Shown: piece by piece, positions 16,020-25,320 of the stretch | Layout of the letters: each line of letters starts with the position of its first letter | How positions within the stretch are numbered: position 1 is the stretch's first letter | Origin: Anaerolineae bacterium | GTDB lineage: Bacteria > Chloroflexota > Anaerolineae > Promineifilales > Promineifilaceae | Length of the DNA: 64,000 nt | Direction of reading: 5' to 3' | NCBI GenBank assembly: GCA_023382655.1 | Contig: JAHDWK010000011.1 | Span: forward strand, 1 to 64,000 | Program-made: the position numbers and the translations under genes | The notes under the pieces: generated by a model | Databases searched by the model: none | What the model was told of the DNA's origin: nothing | Seen by the model: only the letters and a program-made list of their open reading frames with translations

Positions 16020-19000
16020 TCAGGCCGCTTCGTCAATTTCGATGGTGACTTCAATGTCGCTGTAGAGGCCCAGCTCGGTCTTGAGCGTTTGCAGGGCTTG
16101 AATCAGGCGGTCCAACTGCGCCGGGTTGTCCATCCGCGCCGGAATGCGAATAGAACGGCTGATTTTTTCCCGACCCTCGCGCAGCGCCTTTTCCTTTTCG
16201 GCTTGCAGCCGGTCGGCGCGGCGCTGATGGGCCAACTGCTGCACCTGCCCCCGGATGGCCGATACCTGCGATTGCAGATTGTATTCCTGATTCAACAACT
16301 CCTTCAGTCCGGCCAAATCCTGAGTCGGTGTGATTAACAGCATTTCCAGTTGGCCCAACGTCGCATATTGTTCTGCCTGGGTCAACTCGGCCCAATCCGG
16401 CAACTGCTGTAATGTTTGCTGCATTTCTTTGAGACGGGCCTGCTGGGCCGCCGCCAGTTGCGCGGCCGCGTCCCGGATGCGCGCCTGGAGGGTGGTTGAG
16501 AGGCTGTTCAAGTCGGCCGCGTATTCGTAAAAGGTATCCTGGCCCAGCCGCTGCGCCAACAGCTCCAGCTCTTCGGCCAGATCGGCCCGCAATTGGCCGG
16601 GAATGCCCGTGTCCGGCAGTTCTTGAATGCCCTTCACGCTCTGGCGCAGTTTTTCCACTGTTTTTTCCAGGCCTTTTTCGAAAGCCACGTCTACACGGTT
16701 GGCCCAGCGCAGATTCTCATACAGGGTGGACGTTTCTCCGCCCAGACGCTGCGGCGCATCGGAAGCGTCGGTTAAGAGTACGTCGGCCAGTTCATCATTG
16801 AGCGCGGCAACTGCATCAGCTCCGGGTAAATGGTGGTGACGCAGCTTTTCGGCCAGCGGGCCAAACCGATGCTGAAAACGGGGGAAATGGCGGGTGGCGG
16901 TCTTGCTAATCTCGTCTTCCAGGGGAATCACACTATCGCCGGTCAGTTCTGTCAACCGCTGCGCCGCCCGCGCCAACACCTCGTTGGAAGGCCGGGTGTC
17001 ACGCAGAGCCACGCCCACATCCTTGAAGCTGTTATTGGTACGCAGCGCTTCAATGGCCTGCTGCCCCTTAACCGTGATGTCGCGCCCATCTTTCTTGAGC
17101 TTAATCTCGCCGGCCACCAACAGGCCCGCTACCAGGTAACGCAGCGTATCAGGCGACCAGCCAAAGGGAGCGTCCGTAAAATGGTTGGTCAACGTTTTGC
17201 CTTCCATCGAGCCGTTGCGGTCCAGATAATCGCGGATACTGAGCAGCGCTTTGTGTTCCGACTTGATAGAAGGGATACCGCCGCTCATTTGCACCAACTC
17301 CAGCGGGTCTAAAGCTTTTGTGATGGCACGAAGATTGTCAATACGCAAGAATTTCTCCGCCAGAGCAGTGTCGGCGCGCTCCGGCGCTTCATCATAGCGC
17401 TCAAATACTTGCTGGGCGACAGTAGACAACAGTTTGCGGGCCGCTTCACGCACATCCTGGTCCAGCCCGTCTACGGCCGTTATCTGCCCGCGAAAGACAA
17501 AGGAGCCTTGACGCAGGCTGTTCTTTAACAGGCGCTGCACCTCCCCTTCCAAGGTGGTGGCCCGGTCTAGTTGACCGGTGCAATACTCCCGTACTTCCTG
17601 GTCCGGGTCCGTGCGGCGACGCTCAGCAATGGTGCGGGCGCGGTAAATTTCGCCCAACAAAGCGTCAATCTGTGGGTCAGTGCGCCCCAACAGACAGATG
17701 GTGTAACGGGCCGTGTGCTGGCGGGATTCATCCACCAGGCGGGTGCGTGTCTGGTCATAATCGGCCGGGGGCACAAATTCTGCCTGCATTTGAATCGTTT
17801 CCCGCTCCCCGACAATGCTGCTGACCAGATTGCCGGCGGTTGTTTTTAAGCCGGCGGTGACAGCCAATGAGCCATGCAGCCGGGTGGAAGGCAGAGGGGT
17901 AAACAGGTTGCGCAAAGCTTCGTTTTGGATGCGCCGTGTCTCGATGGTGCGCAAAGGAAGCAGCGCCCGCTCCTGGTCAATGTCGTTCAGTTTTTCGCTG
18001 AAGAAGCAGAGGCCGCCATCTTTTTCGCCAAAGGGAACCAGGCCGTCGTTGGTCATCTCTTGAACGGCCGTTTCCACCTGTTCGCGTCGGGAGGAAGCGG
18101 TCACAGTGGGCTGCATCAGGCTGGTGACATTTTGCACCGTGATGGGCATGTTACCCAGAATTTGCAGCACAGCCACCGTCTTGGCGACTTCCTGGTGCAG
18201 CGCAGAATGGGTAAAACGAACCAGCGCCTTGCCAACCGCTTTATGAATAGTCGGGTAAGCCCGGCCGATGTCCTTCTCCAGCGCATCATACAGTGTGACG
18301 GTAGTCGCCAGCCACCCCACACTCTGGTTGGCTACCGGATCATGATGGTTTGTACCTTCAATCAAAATATCCTGAATCACCTTGATGGCTGAGCGCAAGC
18401 CAATGCCACCAGTAGATTTGGCCAATGCGCCCAACAGATGCAGCAGAATTTCAAAATGGGCCGGCAAAAAGGGATAGAGGTTGATAAATGTCTGCCGATC
18501 AAAGTCGGCGTCGTAATAACGGGCATCTTGCAGCCGCGTATTGTGGCGCAGCGCCTGACCGTGTTGATCAAACAGCTTGCCCAGCATCTGCTCGCCGGTC
18601 GGCGACTTACCCAGCAAGCGCCGGTAACAAATCTCTTTGATGTCCTTCGATTCGAGATCGATCAGAATGGGGAAGCGGTCTTTGAGTTTGTACAGTTCCG
18701 GCGAGTTAAAAGCAGCCCGGGGATCATCTTCCGTTAAGGTCTGTTGGGCTGTACCCATGATCCACACCTGGCCATTGCCAAGCTGCTTGAGATTTTTGGA
18801 GAGGCCGTCCAGATTGAGGATCAGATTGGGCCGGGCGCCCACGTATTGCCCCACTTCATCAATAATGAAGATCATGTGCTTTTTGCCCGTGGTTTCGCGC
18901 ACGATGTTGATCATTTCCTGGACCCGTTCGTTCTCAAACCGGACAATATCGGCCGTCTCGGTGTTGAAGGCGGTGGGTGTTTTGAACAGGGTTGGGTACA

Positions 19001-19649
19001 GGTCATGGGCGATTTCGGGGATGAGGCTGTCAATCACCAGGGGATCGTTGCGCACCTCAGACCAGGGGACGCCGGCATCTTGCGCAATGCGGTCGGTGAA
19101 TTCGTGGTAACGGCCGTCTTTTTGCAACCGGCGTTCCAGTGCCGCCACCTTCAGATTTTGCGAGTAACCGGCCCATTGCAGCACTTTGTAATAGAGAACG
19201 GTAGACACGTCTTCCATGGTGGCCCCGGCCAACATTTCACTGGCCAGGTCAAGCAGGACAACGGCCGTGGGGTATTTCCGGGCCACACTGCCGAGCAGCG
19301 CCTTCGTGGTTGGCCGATTCAGCCGATCCTGCAAATGTTTCAAGAAGGGAATGCCATCCACCTGCACCGTTTCATCCAGGGCCAACCCCAGATATTTGGT
19401 GAACGAGCTTTTGCCGGAACCATAAAACCCGGATACCCAGACACCTACTTCATGCTGACCACCCACTTCCATGGCCACGTCCATCCGGCTGAGCAGCCGT
19501 TCTAGCTGGTCCTCAATACTGTCGGTGACGATGTATTCCATCACCTCGGCTTTCAGGCGGGCTTCCTGAGAGGCATTGTAGGTGATGACCTTTTCGATGG
19601 TGCGGTAGATGTCTTTGGCCGGGTCAAAAAGGGTTCTGATTTGGGTCAT
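16020..19649 (-). CDS. brxC: BREX ATPase BrxC
   Basis: 1209 residues. BrxC is the large P-loop ATPase of BREX. Walker A is GFYGSGKS (74-81), and the N-terminal AAA-like part contains MIFIIDEVGQYVGARPNL, a Walker B-like strand (about residue 260). The C-terminal third is rich in Q, L, E and A (for example LAAAQQARLKEMQQTLQQLP) and is probably coiled coil. The ATG has AAGGAGG nine bases upstream. It follows brxB by 15 bases and precedes pglX by a 159-base gap with two hairpins. Length is normal for the family. It is expected to form oligomers on DNA with BrxB and PglZ. Confidence 0.92.
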   Translation of the reverse strand: MTQIRTLFDPAKDIYRTIEKVITYNASQEARLKAEVMEYIVTDSIEDQLERLLSRMDVAMEVGGQHEVGVWVSGFYGSGKSSFTKYLGLALDETVQVDGIPFLKHLQDRLNRPTTKALLGSVARKYPTAVVLLDLASEMLAGATMEDVSTVLYYKVLQWAGYSQNLKVAALERRLQKDGRYHEFTDRIAQDAGVPWSEVRNDPLVIDSLIPEIAHDLYPTLFKTPTAFNTETADIVRFENERVQEMINIVRETTGKKHMIFIIDEVGQYVGARPNLILNLDGLSKNLKQLGNGQVWIMGTAQQTLTEDDPRAAFNSPELYKLKDRFPILIDLESKDIKEICYRRLLGKSPTGEQMLGKLFDQHGQALRHNTRLQDARYYDADFDRQTFINLYPFLPAHFEILLHLLGALAKSTGGIGLRSAIKVIQDILIEGTNHHDPVANQSVGWLATTVTLYDALEKDIGRAYPTIHKAVGKALVRFTHSALHQEVAKTVAVLQILGNMPITVQNVTSLMQPTVTASSRREQVETAVQEMTNDGLVPFGEKDGGLCFFSEKLNDIDQERALLPLRTIETRRIQNEALRNLFTPLPSTRLHGSLAVTAGLKTTAGNLVSSIVGERETIQMQAEFVPPADYDQTRTRLVDESRQHTARYTICLLGRTDPQIDALLGEIYRARTIAERRRTDPDQEVREYCTGQLDRATTLEGEVQRLLKNSLRQGSFVFRGQITAVDGLDQDVREAARKLLSTVAQQVFERYDEAPERADTALAEKFLRIDNLRAITKALDPLELVQMSGGIPSIKSEHKALLSIRDYLDRNGSMEGKTLTNHFTDAPFGWSPDTLRYLVAGLLVAGEIKLKKDGRDITVKGQQAIEALRTNNSFKDVGVALRDTRPSNEVLARAAQRLTELTGDSVIPLEDEISKTATRHFPRFQHRFGPLAEKLRHHHLPGADAVAALNDELADVLLTDASDAPQRLGGETSTLYENLRWANRVDVAFEKGLEKTVEKLRQSVKGIQELPDTGIPGQLRADLAEELELLAQRLGQDTFYEYAADLNSLSTTLQARIRDAAAQLAAAQQARLKEMQQTLQQLPDWAELTQAEQYATLGQLEMLLITPTQDLAGLKELLNQEYNLQSQVSAIRGQVQQLAHQRRADRLQAEKEKALREGREKISRSIRIPARMDNPAQLDRLIQALQTLKTELGLYSDIEVTIEIDEAA

Positions 19650-19664
19650 GGTGTATTGTCCTCC

Positions 19665-20237
19665 TTAACCCCCTACGTGGACGGAACGATAGTTACCATC
19701 TTGGGGATAAAAACCGAGAAACTTTAAGCCGCTTTTCCCCACCCGTTCACCCGGATAGAGAATAATGGTGGGCACGTTGAACTTGCCGTAAAGCTGGCTC
19801 TCAATGGCGCCAATGCGCATATAGGGGTGCAATGCCTCTAAATCTGTCACCAACACCAGGGCCTGGTGACGGCCGTTGACGCTCTCTAACAACGTTTCCA
19901 ACCGGCCCTGTAAGGCTCCCTGGGTCAGGGCGTTAGCCAGCGATTTGTTTGTTTTCTCCCAATTCTGCGGCGCTTTCCGGTCGGCTGTTAGCCAGATTTG
20001 GCGCAATTTGGCCGTTTGTAGAATCTCCTCAACAGCCACAGCCACAGAAAAGCGGTGGACATCCCAGCCATCCTGGTGCAGGCGGGCCGTCCAGGCTGGC
20101 AGACGGCGTTTGACCTCGAGTATCTCTTTAGGCGAAAAAATCAGGTAATAGATGGGTTCAAAACTGGCGGAACCGAGGGAACGGCCGTGGCGAATGCGTG
20201 TCAGCAGTTCATCAAAGTTAGCTGTCAGTGAGGGCAT
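19665..20237 (-). CDS. brxB: BREX protein BrxB (DUF1788)
   Basis: 190 residues matching BrxB in length, position and sequence character. FEPIYYLIFSPKEILEVKRR near residue 25, the family-typical AVAVEEIL near 65, and the C-terminal YPGERVGKSGLKFLGFY are visible. BrxB is a small core component of unknown biochemical activity that is thought to bridge BrxC and PglZ. The start has GGAGG nine bases upstream and lies inside the end of brxA (20-base overlap), so translation is probably coupled. Confidence 0.9.
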   Translation of the reverse strand: MPSLTANFDELLTRIRHGRSLGSASFEPIYYLIFSPKEILEVKRRLPAWTARLHQDGWDVHRFSVAVAVEEILQTAKLRQIWLTADRKAPQNWEKTNKSLANALTQGALQGRLETLLESVNGRHQALVLVTDLEALHPYMRIGAIESQLYGKFNVPTIILYPGERVGKSGLKFLGFYPQDGNYRSVHVGG

Positions 20238-21003
20238 GTATCAGATCCTCCATACAGTCGTATTGCCAGCCCAGGCGCACGACGCTGCCGGCTGCCTGCA
20301 CGATGAGCCAGCCGCGCAGCGCCAGGCGTTTTAGTTCGTCCAGGACATCGGCGGGCGTCAGGCCAAACAAAGCCCAATCCTGGTGGGTGACAATACTGTT
20401 GTCGCTGTGCCCGGCGAAATGTAGATCATAGGCCAGGTAAACGGCCGTTTTTTGCTCAAGGCGATAGGGTAATATGCGTTTGACGCTTTTTTGGCCTTTT
20501 TCGAGCAAACCAAAGTCGGCGCAGTAGCCGGTCAGATAACGAGCGACACGGCGCGACGTATTTTCGCTCCATGTGGTGGTGGTTTTGCCATCTTCTATGG
20601 CCCTGATTACAAAATCGTAGGCTTCCTCGGTGCTGATGGTTTCGCGGCCGGCGGCGTAGCTGGGCCAGTAGAGTTGCGTGACAAAATCGGCAAAGATGGG
20701 ATGGGCACGGCCGTTGTAGATGAATAACAACTGCTCGAACTCCTTGTTTGTCACGGCTCCGGCCAACTTCTGCAAACGAATCGCCGGTGCGCCGCGGTCA
20801 CGTAGATAACATGGGGCAAAGGATTCCACGATCAGGTTACGCAGACGGCGGGCAGAGATGGTAGGAAAGTAGCCAGATGACAGAGCTACCTGCTGTAATT
20901 CCGTCGTATTGAAATGAGGCTGCCACAGATTAAGAAGAATTCGGGTCTCCTCAATCTTGCCCAGCCCGGAATTCATGGTTGAGGTGTAGGTAGGCGATTT
21001 CAT
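20218..21003 (-). CDS. brxA: BREX protein BrxA (DUF1819)
   Basis: 261 residues. It has the BrxA (DUF1819) N-terminus (YTSTMNSGLGKIEETRILLN) and the helical body that includes AVTNKEFEQLLFIYNGRA. BrxA is a small DNA-binding core protein of type 1 BREX, structurally related to NusB-like RNA-binding helical bundles. The order brxA-brxB-brxC-pglX-pglZ-brxL is the diagnostic type 1 order. It overlaps the preceding brxE-like gene by four bases (ATGA) and brxB by twenty. No strong ribosome binding site is seen, in keeping with translational coupling. Confidence 0.9.
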   Translation of the reverse strand: MKSPTYTSTMNSGLGKIEETRILLNLWQPHFNTTELQQVALSSGYFPTISARRLRNLIVESFAPCYLRDRGAPAIRLQKLAGAVTNKEFEQLLFIYNGRAHPIFADFVTQLYWPSYAAGRETISTEEAYDFVIRAIEDGKTTTTWSENTSRRVARYLTGYCADFGLLEKGQKSVKRILPYRLEQKTAVYLAYDLHFAGHSDNSIVTHQDWALFGLTPADVLDELKRLALRGWLIVQAAGSVVRLGWQYDCMEDLIHALTDS

Positions 21004-21509
21004 GAAACGTCTGAGAAATAAGGAAAAAGTTCACTTTTCTGCGCAAAAGCCAGGGCATACCGCGCCGCAACTGTGCGCCAGATTTTTGGATCGCGCAATG
21101 CGGCGATGGTACCAATGCGCACCGGGCCTACATCTGGCCTGATTGTGGTACCAGCTTCCTGCTGGAGAAACGCCAGGGCTGCCTCCTTACTGTCCAGCAG
21201 AGACACGATTTCTTGAGCCAGGCCAGGTTCGTGCAGCCGTTTGTGGATGTCTTGCTCCATATCTTCCGGCAAGCGGAACAGATGGTAAACATGCCCCGTG
21301 CCAATACGTTCGTCATGCACAGCCAACGCTGCACGTGTAACGCCGTGACATTGGGCCAGGAATTGGGTCTTGCTGAAAATGGGCGCCAGGAATACCTGGC
21401 TGCCCGATGAAAAGAATGAGCTGGTCCACCAGGCAAACTGTTCTTTCTCGCCCAGGTAGCCAACAACAATGCGGTATTTGATGATGTTTTCCAGTTGTGT
21501 TGAGTGCAT
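21000..21509 (-). CDS. BrxE-like small protein, first gene of the BREX operon
   Basis: 169 residues, start supported by AGGGG five bases before the ATG. YRIVVGYLGEKEQFAWWTSS and LAPIFSKTQFLAQCHGVTRA recall the BrxE family, which heads type 6 BREX operons and some others. I am moderately sure of this assignment. Its function is unknown; a regulatory or accessory role is usually assumed. It overlaps brxA by four bases, so it belongs to the operon. If it is BrxE, the locus combines a type 1 core with a gene best known from type 6. Confidence 0.55.
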   Translation of the reverse strand: MHSTQLENIIKYRIVVGYLGEKEQFAWWTSSFFSSGSQVFLAPIFSKTQFLAQCHGVTRAALAVHDERIGTGHVYHLFRLPEDMEQDIHKRLHEPGLAQEIVSLLDSKEAALAFLQQEAGTTIRPDVGPVRIGTIAALRDPKIWRTVAARYALAFAQKSELFPYFSDVS

Positions 21510-21546
21510 ACAACCCCTGACGACTTCTTTGCTGTGTCAATGCCCT

Positions 21547-21575
21547 ATAGTACCAGGAAATGGGGTGAATGCGAA
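21547..21575 (-). promoter_or_regulatory. Candidate BREX operon promoter
   Basis: On the minus strand TTCGCA (21570-21575) and TACTAT (21547-21552) are separated by 17 bases, each matching four of six consensus positions. This would start transcription about 30 bases before the brxE-like ATG. A perfect TTGACA also lies near 21535 but lacks a -10 at the right distance. Confidence 0.3.
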
Positions 21576-21967
21576 GGGATCAGGTGGTGAGGGAACGGCC
21601 GTTGGCTTTCATTCGTTTGGGCCTATTCAAATTGTTCAATCCGCTTTACAACTGCGCCAGCGTGTACCATAATTGTTTGAGTCATATTGTGAGTGCCTGT
21701 CAAGGAAACAGTGCATGGCCCTTTTCTTTGCTTACAGAACTCATCACCGCACTCGGCGATGAACAGGGTAATATCCGCTGGCTGGCGGCATCGGCGCTAA
21801 TGCGGATTGGTGGACTGGCGGTGGTCAAGATGCTGGCGGCTTTTCTGGCAACTGAACCCGGTGCAGCGGCACGCCAGGAGGCGGTGAAGGTGTTAGGCCT
21901 GATCGCCGATACCGATAAGGATGAAGCCGCGCGTCAGGCAGCCCAAGCGTTAACCAACAAGAAGTAA
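21569..21967 (+). CDS. Short HEAT-repeat-like protein or fragment
   Basis: Only the last 80 residues look like protein: ELITALGDEQGNIRWLAASA, LMRIGGLAVVKMLAAFL and RQEAVKVLGLIADTDKDEAA are two to three HEAT/PBS-type helical repeats. The first 50 residues are unlike a natural N-terminus, and the true start is unclear (the frame opens at an ATG at 21569; a GTG near 21689 is possible). HEAT proteins of this type are normally longer, so this may be the remnant of a larger gene truncated when the BREX operon was inserted. It ends 15 bases before the CHAT gene, within an apparent operon. Confidence 0.4.
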   Translation: MRRDQVVRERPLAFIRLGLFKLFNPLYNCASVYHNCLSHIVSACQGNSAWPFSLLTELITALGDEQGNIRWLAASALMRIGGLAVVKMLAAFLATEPGAAARQEAVKVLGLIADTDKDEAARQAAQALTNKK

Positions 21968-21982
21968 GGAGAATCAACCGCT

Positions 21983-24900
21983 ATGCCTAACTCAATGGCC
22001 CAACAAACTGACCTTACCTGCCCCAATTGCCAACAAACGTATACGGCCGACATCTGGCTCATCATAGACACCGGCGAACGACCTGATTTACTGACCCGGC
22101 TGCAGGCGGGAACCGTCCATGACCTGTCTTGCCCTCACTGCCACACTGGTGTCCAGATAGATGCCCCTTTGCTGATTTACCGCCCCCACGCGCAGCCGGC
22201 CATCCTCTTTTCCCCCGCCCAACAAACCACCGGGCAGCAAGATCAAGAACAGGCCATAGGGTTGATCAACGCTCTGCGCCAGCAGCTTGGGCCGCAATGG
22301 CAAGATGCCTGGCTGGCTGACGGCTTGCCCGGCGTACAGCGCGCCATGCTGCCCGCCGCTCTAAGTAATGACCAGGCGACACCTCCGCGCCGAGTCAGTA
22401 CCAGCGGCGCCATACCCGCGCAGCTTGGCGCTATTTTAACGCAATTACAGCAGCCACCTCGCAGCATTCTTGATATGCCCCAACGGGTGACGCTGTGTAG
22501 ACAAGCATTGGCACTCATTAGTAAAACAGAAAACGAGCAGTTCTGGGCCACCTTGCAAATTAAACTGGGTAACAGCCTGGTCCAAACACCGCAAGGTGAC
22601 CGAGCCGAGAACATCGAGCAGGCCATCGCTGCCTATCAAGATGCGCTCCAGGTCATGAGCCGCGCGACAATGCCTGTCGAATGGGCAGGAACCATGAACA
22701 ACCTGGCAATCGCTTACCGCAACCGCATTCGCGGTGACCGGGCCGAGAACATCGAGCGAGCCATTGCCGCCTACCAGGACGCCCTCCAGGTCACGACCCG
22801 CGCTGCCATGCCCGTTGACTGGGCGCAAATCATGAACAACCTGGCGAACGCTTACTTAGATCGCATTCATGGCGACCGGGCCGACAATATCGAGCAGGCC
22901 ATCGCCGCCTGCCAGGACGCCCTCCAGGTCAGGACCCGCGCCGCTATGCCTGTCGAATGGGCGACAACCATGATGAACCTGGCGAACGCTTACCGCGACC
23001 GCATTCGCGGCGACCGGGCCGACAACATCGAACAGGCCATCGCCGCCCACCAGGAGGCCCTCCAGGTCAGGAGCCGCGCCGCTATGCCTGTCGAATGGGC
23101 AGAAGCCATGAACAACCTGGCGATCGCTTACCGCGACCGCATTCGCGGCGACCGGGCCGACAACATCGAACAGGCCATCGCCGCTTACCAGAAGTCCCAA
23201 ATTGCTGATGCCTTAGGTGAAGAGTGGCCTGATTTTCAGTTGGAATTGTGGCAGATATTAGATAAGCTAGACAAGGCAAGCGACGACGAAATTGACGAAC
23301 TTGTCACAGATTTGTTCTATCTGGGTCTGCAAACGCCAGCTGCATCCATTTTCCGTCGCATCCTGAAACAACACGACCAGGGTGATGTGCTGCAAGAAGT
23401 ATCTCGTTCAAAAGGAGATAAGACTGTTCCCCTAGATATTCTGCCCTCTTCCATGACATCATCTCAATTCCATCACGGACTAGGACATCTTGTGGCAATT
23501 CATAGGAACAAAGAGAAATATCAAATCCAAATCAAGGCTTTTTATGGAAGTAACATTGGCGACTACGGTCAAGTAGAAATCCATTTCGTGGAAACGGCCG
23601 GGCGCTACCTCAATGCCGGCTTCTTCACATCCTCTAGAGAATATGTGGCGATGGATAGGCCGCTGGCTCTGGATCAAGGCCCTTACCGCCTGGCTGTGAA
23701 CATCGGCGTATTTTGGGGGCCGGGCACGGCCGTATCCCCCTTCCCCCCACTTCCCGATGACCTATATGACGAAAACGATACCCTGACCCTGGATGTCATC
23801 GCCCGCACACAGGATACCGGCCTGCAAATCAACTCACCTCAGCAGACGTTAACCCTGCCTAGAGCGGGAGATAGCCCGGCCGTGTTGTTTGATTTAGCCA
23901 TTGGTCAACCCGGTCGTTTTACCATAGACGTAGACGTTTTCTATCACGGTCACCTGCTGCAATCCCGCCGTACCGAGTTTAAAGTAGTGCAATTCGCTGG
24001 AGAAGAGTTGCCCCCCTCTGCCTGGCCGGTGCAGGATGGCTACATCACCTTCACTCGCACCGCCCACCTCACCCGCGAGGCGCTCGCACCCCTGGTCGCC
24101 GCGCCACGCCGCCTCACCATCCTGGCCGAACGAGATGCCAGTTGGCAAAACATTGGTCTGCGTATTTACAATAACAGTGGCGAATCTCTGGCGCTACGGC
24201 CGTCTACCCACACCGACGCCAGCCTCACCCCTCTGCTCAATGGGCTGCGCCGCCGCCTTCTGTCCACTATGGATGCTTACAGCGGCTTCATTGGCGGCAG
24301 CGAACCCTTGTTAGCCAACCATCTGGGGCAGTTGGCCGAAGCTGGATATGCCTTCTACCGCAGCCTGCTGCCAGATCTGCCAGACGCCTCCAGTCCGGCA
24401 GCCGGCAGCGCCCGGTCGCAAACGGCGTTACGCCCCGGCGATATCATCCAGATTGCCCCCCTCTCAGCGCAGGTCAGCGTACCCTGGGAACTGGTTTACG
24501 AACGGCCGATCCATACCCAATACATTACCCTTTGCTCCACTTTTCGTACGCATGGGCCAGCCGCTACCGACTGCCCGCATCACAACGACCCCTATGTGGT
24601 CTGCCCGCACGCTTTTTGGGGGTATCGTTACATTATCGAACAGCTACCCTGCCGTGTGGAGCGCCACGCGCCGCTGCCCGGCCAATCGCTGCCGCTGTTT
24701 GTGCGCAACGGCCGTCCGCTACATCTGACGGCCGTTACCTATGATACGGGTCAGCAATTTAGCAACCATTGGCAAAACCTGCGTCGGCTGGCAGAAGAAC
24801 CACAGCTACACCTGGAGCAAATCACCAGTTGGGCGGAAGCAGACACCTTTTTTACCCATCGGGAAACGGCCGTGAACCTTCTCTACTTCTACACCCATGG

Positions 24901-25318
24901 CGGTAAAAATGACCTCGGCCAACCCTATTTGCAAATTTCCGACGGCAGCAAAATCACTCTGAACGATCTGGAAGCGTGGCAGGCAACCTGGCGTCAAGAC
25001 GCACCACTGGTAGTCCTGAATGCTTGTGAATCGGCCGATTACACCCCCGACGATTTTGAAAGTCTTATTCTCTTCTTCAGCCAGCGAGGCGCGGCCGGTG
25101 TGATTGGCACGCAATGTCCTGTAAAAGAATTACTGGCCGACGCCTTTATCTTGCCTTTCTTTGCCCACTTCCTGCGTCAGATGCCCGCCGGAGAAGCCCT
25201 GTTCGCCGCCCGCCGCCAACTCCTGTATGATCATCTTGATCCACGCGGCCTGGTATACAGTCTCTTTGCCGCTGCTGAAGTAAAATTGGCCCAACCTGTT
25301 TTGGAACCTGAGAGGTGA
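21983..25318 (+). CDS. CpXC zinc-ribbon, TPR-like repeats and CHAT protease
   Basis: 1111 residues; start preceded by AAGGAG. The N-terminus has paired cysteine knuckles CPNC and CPHC (about 13-50), as in the CpXC domain. Residues about 205-405 are five 46-residue helical repeats (NIEQAIAAYQDALQV), nearly identical at DNA level. A beta-rich middle (about 510-720) precedes a C-terminal CHAT domain. The catalytic His lies in FYTHGGKND (about 971) and the Cys in VVLNACESAD (about 1014). CHAT domains are caspase-relative proteases used as effectors in bacterial conflict and programmed cell death. The repeats may sense a partner. It is followed with a short overlap region by the membrane protein at 25321. 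Confidence 0.8.
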   Translation: MPNSMAQQTDLTCPNCQQTYTADIWLIIDTGERPDLLTRLQAGTVHDLSCPHCHTGVQIDAPLLIYRPHAQPAILFSPAQQTTGQQDQEQAIGLINALRQQLGPQWQDAWLADGLPGVQRAMLPAALSNDQATPPRRVSTSGAIPAQLGAILTQLQQPPRSILDMPQRVTLCRQALALISKTENEQFWATLQIKLGNSLVQTPQGDRAENIEQAIAAYQDALQVMSRATMPVEWAGTMNNLAIAYRNRIRGDRAENIERAIAAYQDALQVTTRAAMPVDWAQIMNNLANAYLDRIHGDRADNIEQAIAACQDALQVRTRAAMPVEWATTMMNLANAYRDRIRGDRADNIEQAIAAHQEALQVRSRAAMPVEWAEAMNNLAIAYRDRIRGDRADNIEQAIAAYQKSQIADALGEEWPDFQLELWQILDKLDKASDDEIDELVTDLFYLGLQTPAASIFRRILKQHDQGDVLQEVSRSKGDKTVPLDILPSSMTSSQFHHGLGHLVAIHRNKEKYQIQIKAFYGSNIGDYGQVEIHFVETAGRYLNAGFFTSSREYVAMDRPLALDQGPYRLAVNIGVFWGPGTAVSPFPPLPDDLYDENDTLTLDVIARTQDTGLQINSPQQTLTLPRAGDSPAVLFDLAIGQPGRFTIDVDVFYHGHLLQSRRTEFKVVQFAGEELPPSAWPVQDGYITFTRTAHLTREALAPLVAAPRRLTILAERDASWQNIGLRIYNNSGESLALRPSTHTDASLTPLLNGLRRRLLSTMDAYSGFIGGSEPLLANHLGQLAEAGYAFYRSLLPDLPDASSPAAGSARSQTALRPGDIIQIAPLSAQVSVPWELVYERPIHTQYITLCSTFRTHGPAATDCPHHNDPYVVCPHAFWGYRYIIEQLPCRVERHAPLPGQSLPLFVRNGRPLHLTAVTYDTGQQFSNHWQNLRRLAEEPQLHLEQITSWAEADTFFTHRETAVNLLYFYTHGGKNDLGQPYLQISDGSKITLNDLEAWQATWRQDAPLVVLNACESADYTPDDFESLILFFSQRGAAGVIGTQCPVKELLADAFILPFFAHFLRQMPAGEALFAARRQLLYDHLDPRGLVYSLFAAAEVKLAQPVLEPER
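22598..23195 (+). repeat. Five tandem 138-bp coding repeats
   Basis: Units start at 22598, 22736, 22874, 23012 and 23150 (the last cut after about 45 bases), an exact 138-base period. Units 3 and 4 differ at few positions. Each encodes a 46-residue helical repeat of the CHAT protein. Such long in-frame near-identical units can gain or lose copies by recombination. Confidence 0.9.
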
Positions 25319-25320
25319 AT

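Noticed and set aside
22598..23195. CRISPR-like regular repetition
   Set aside because: The 138-base period has no unique spacers, and it is in frame with helical protein repeats.
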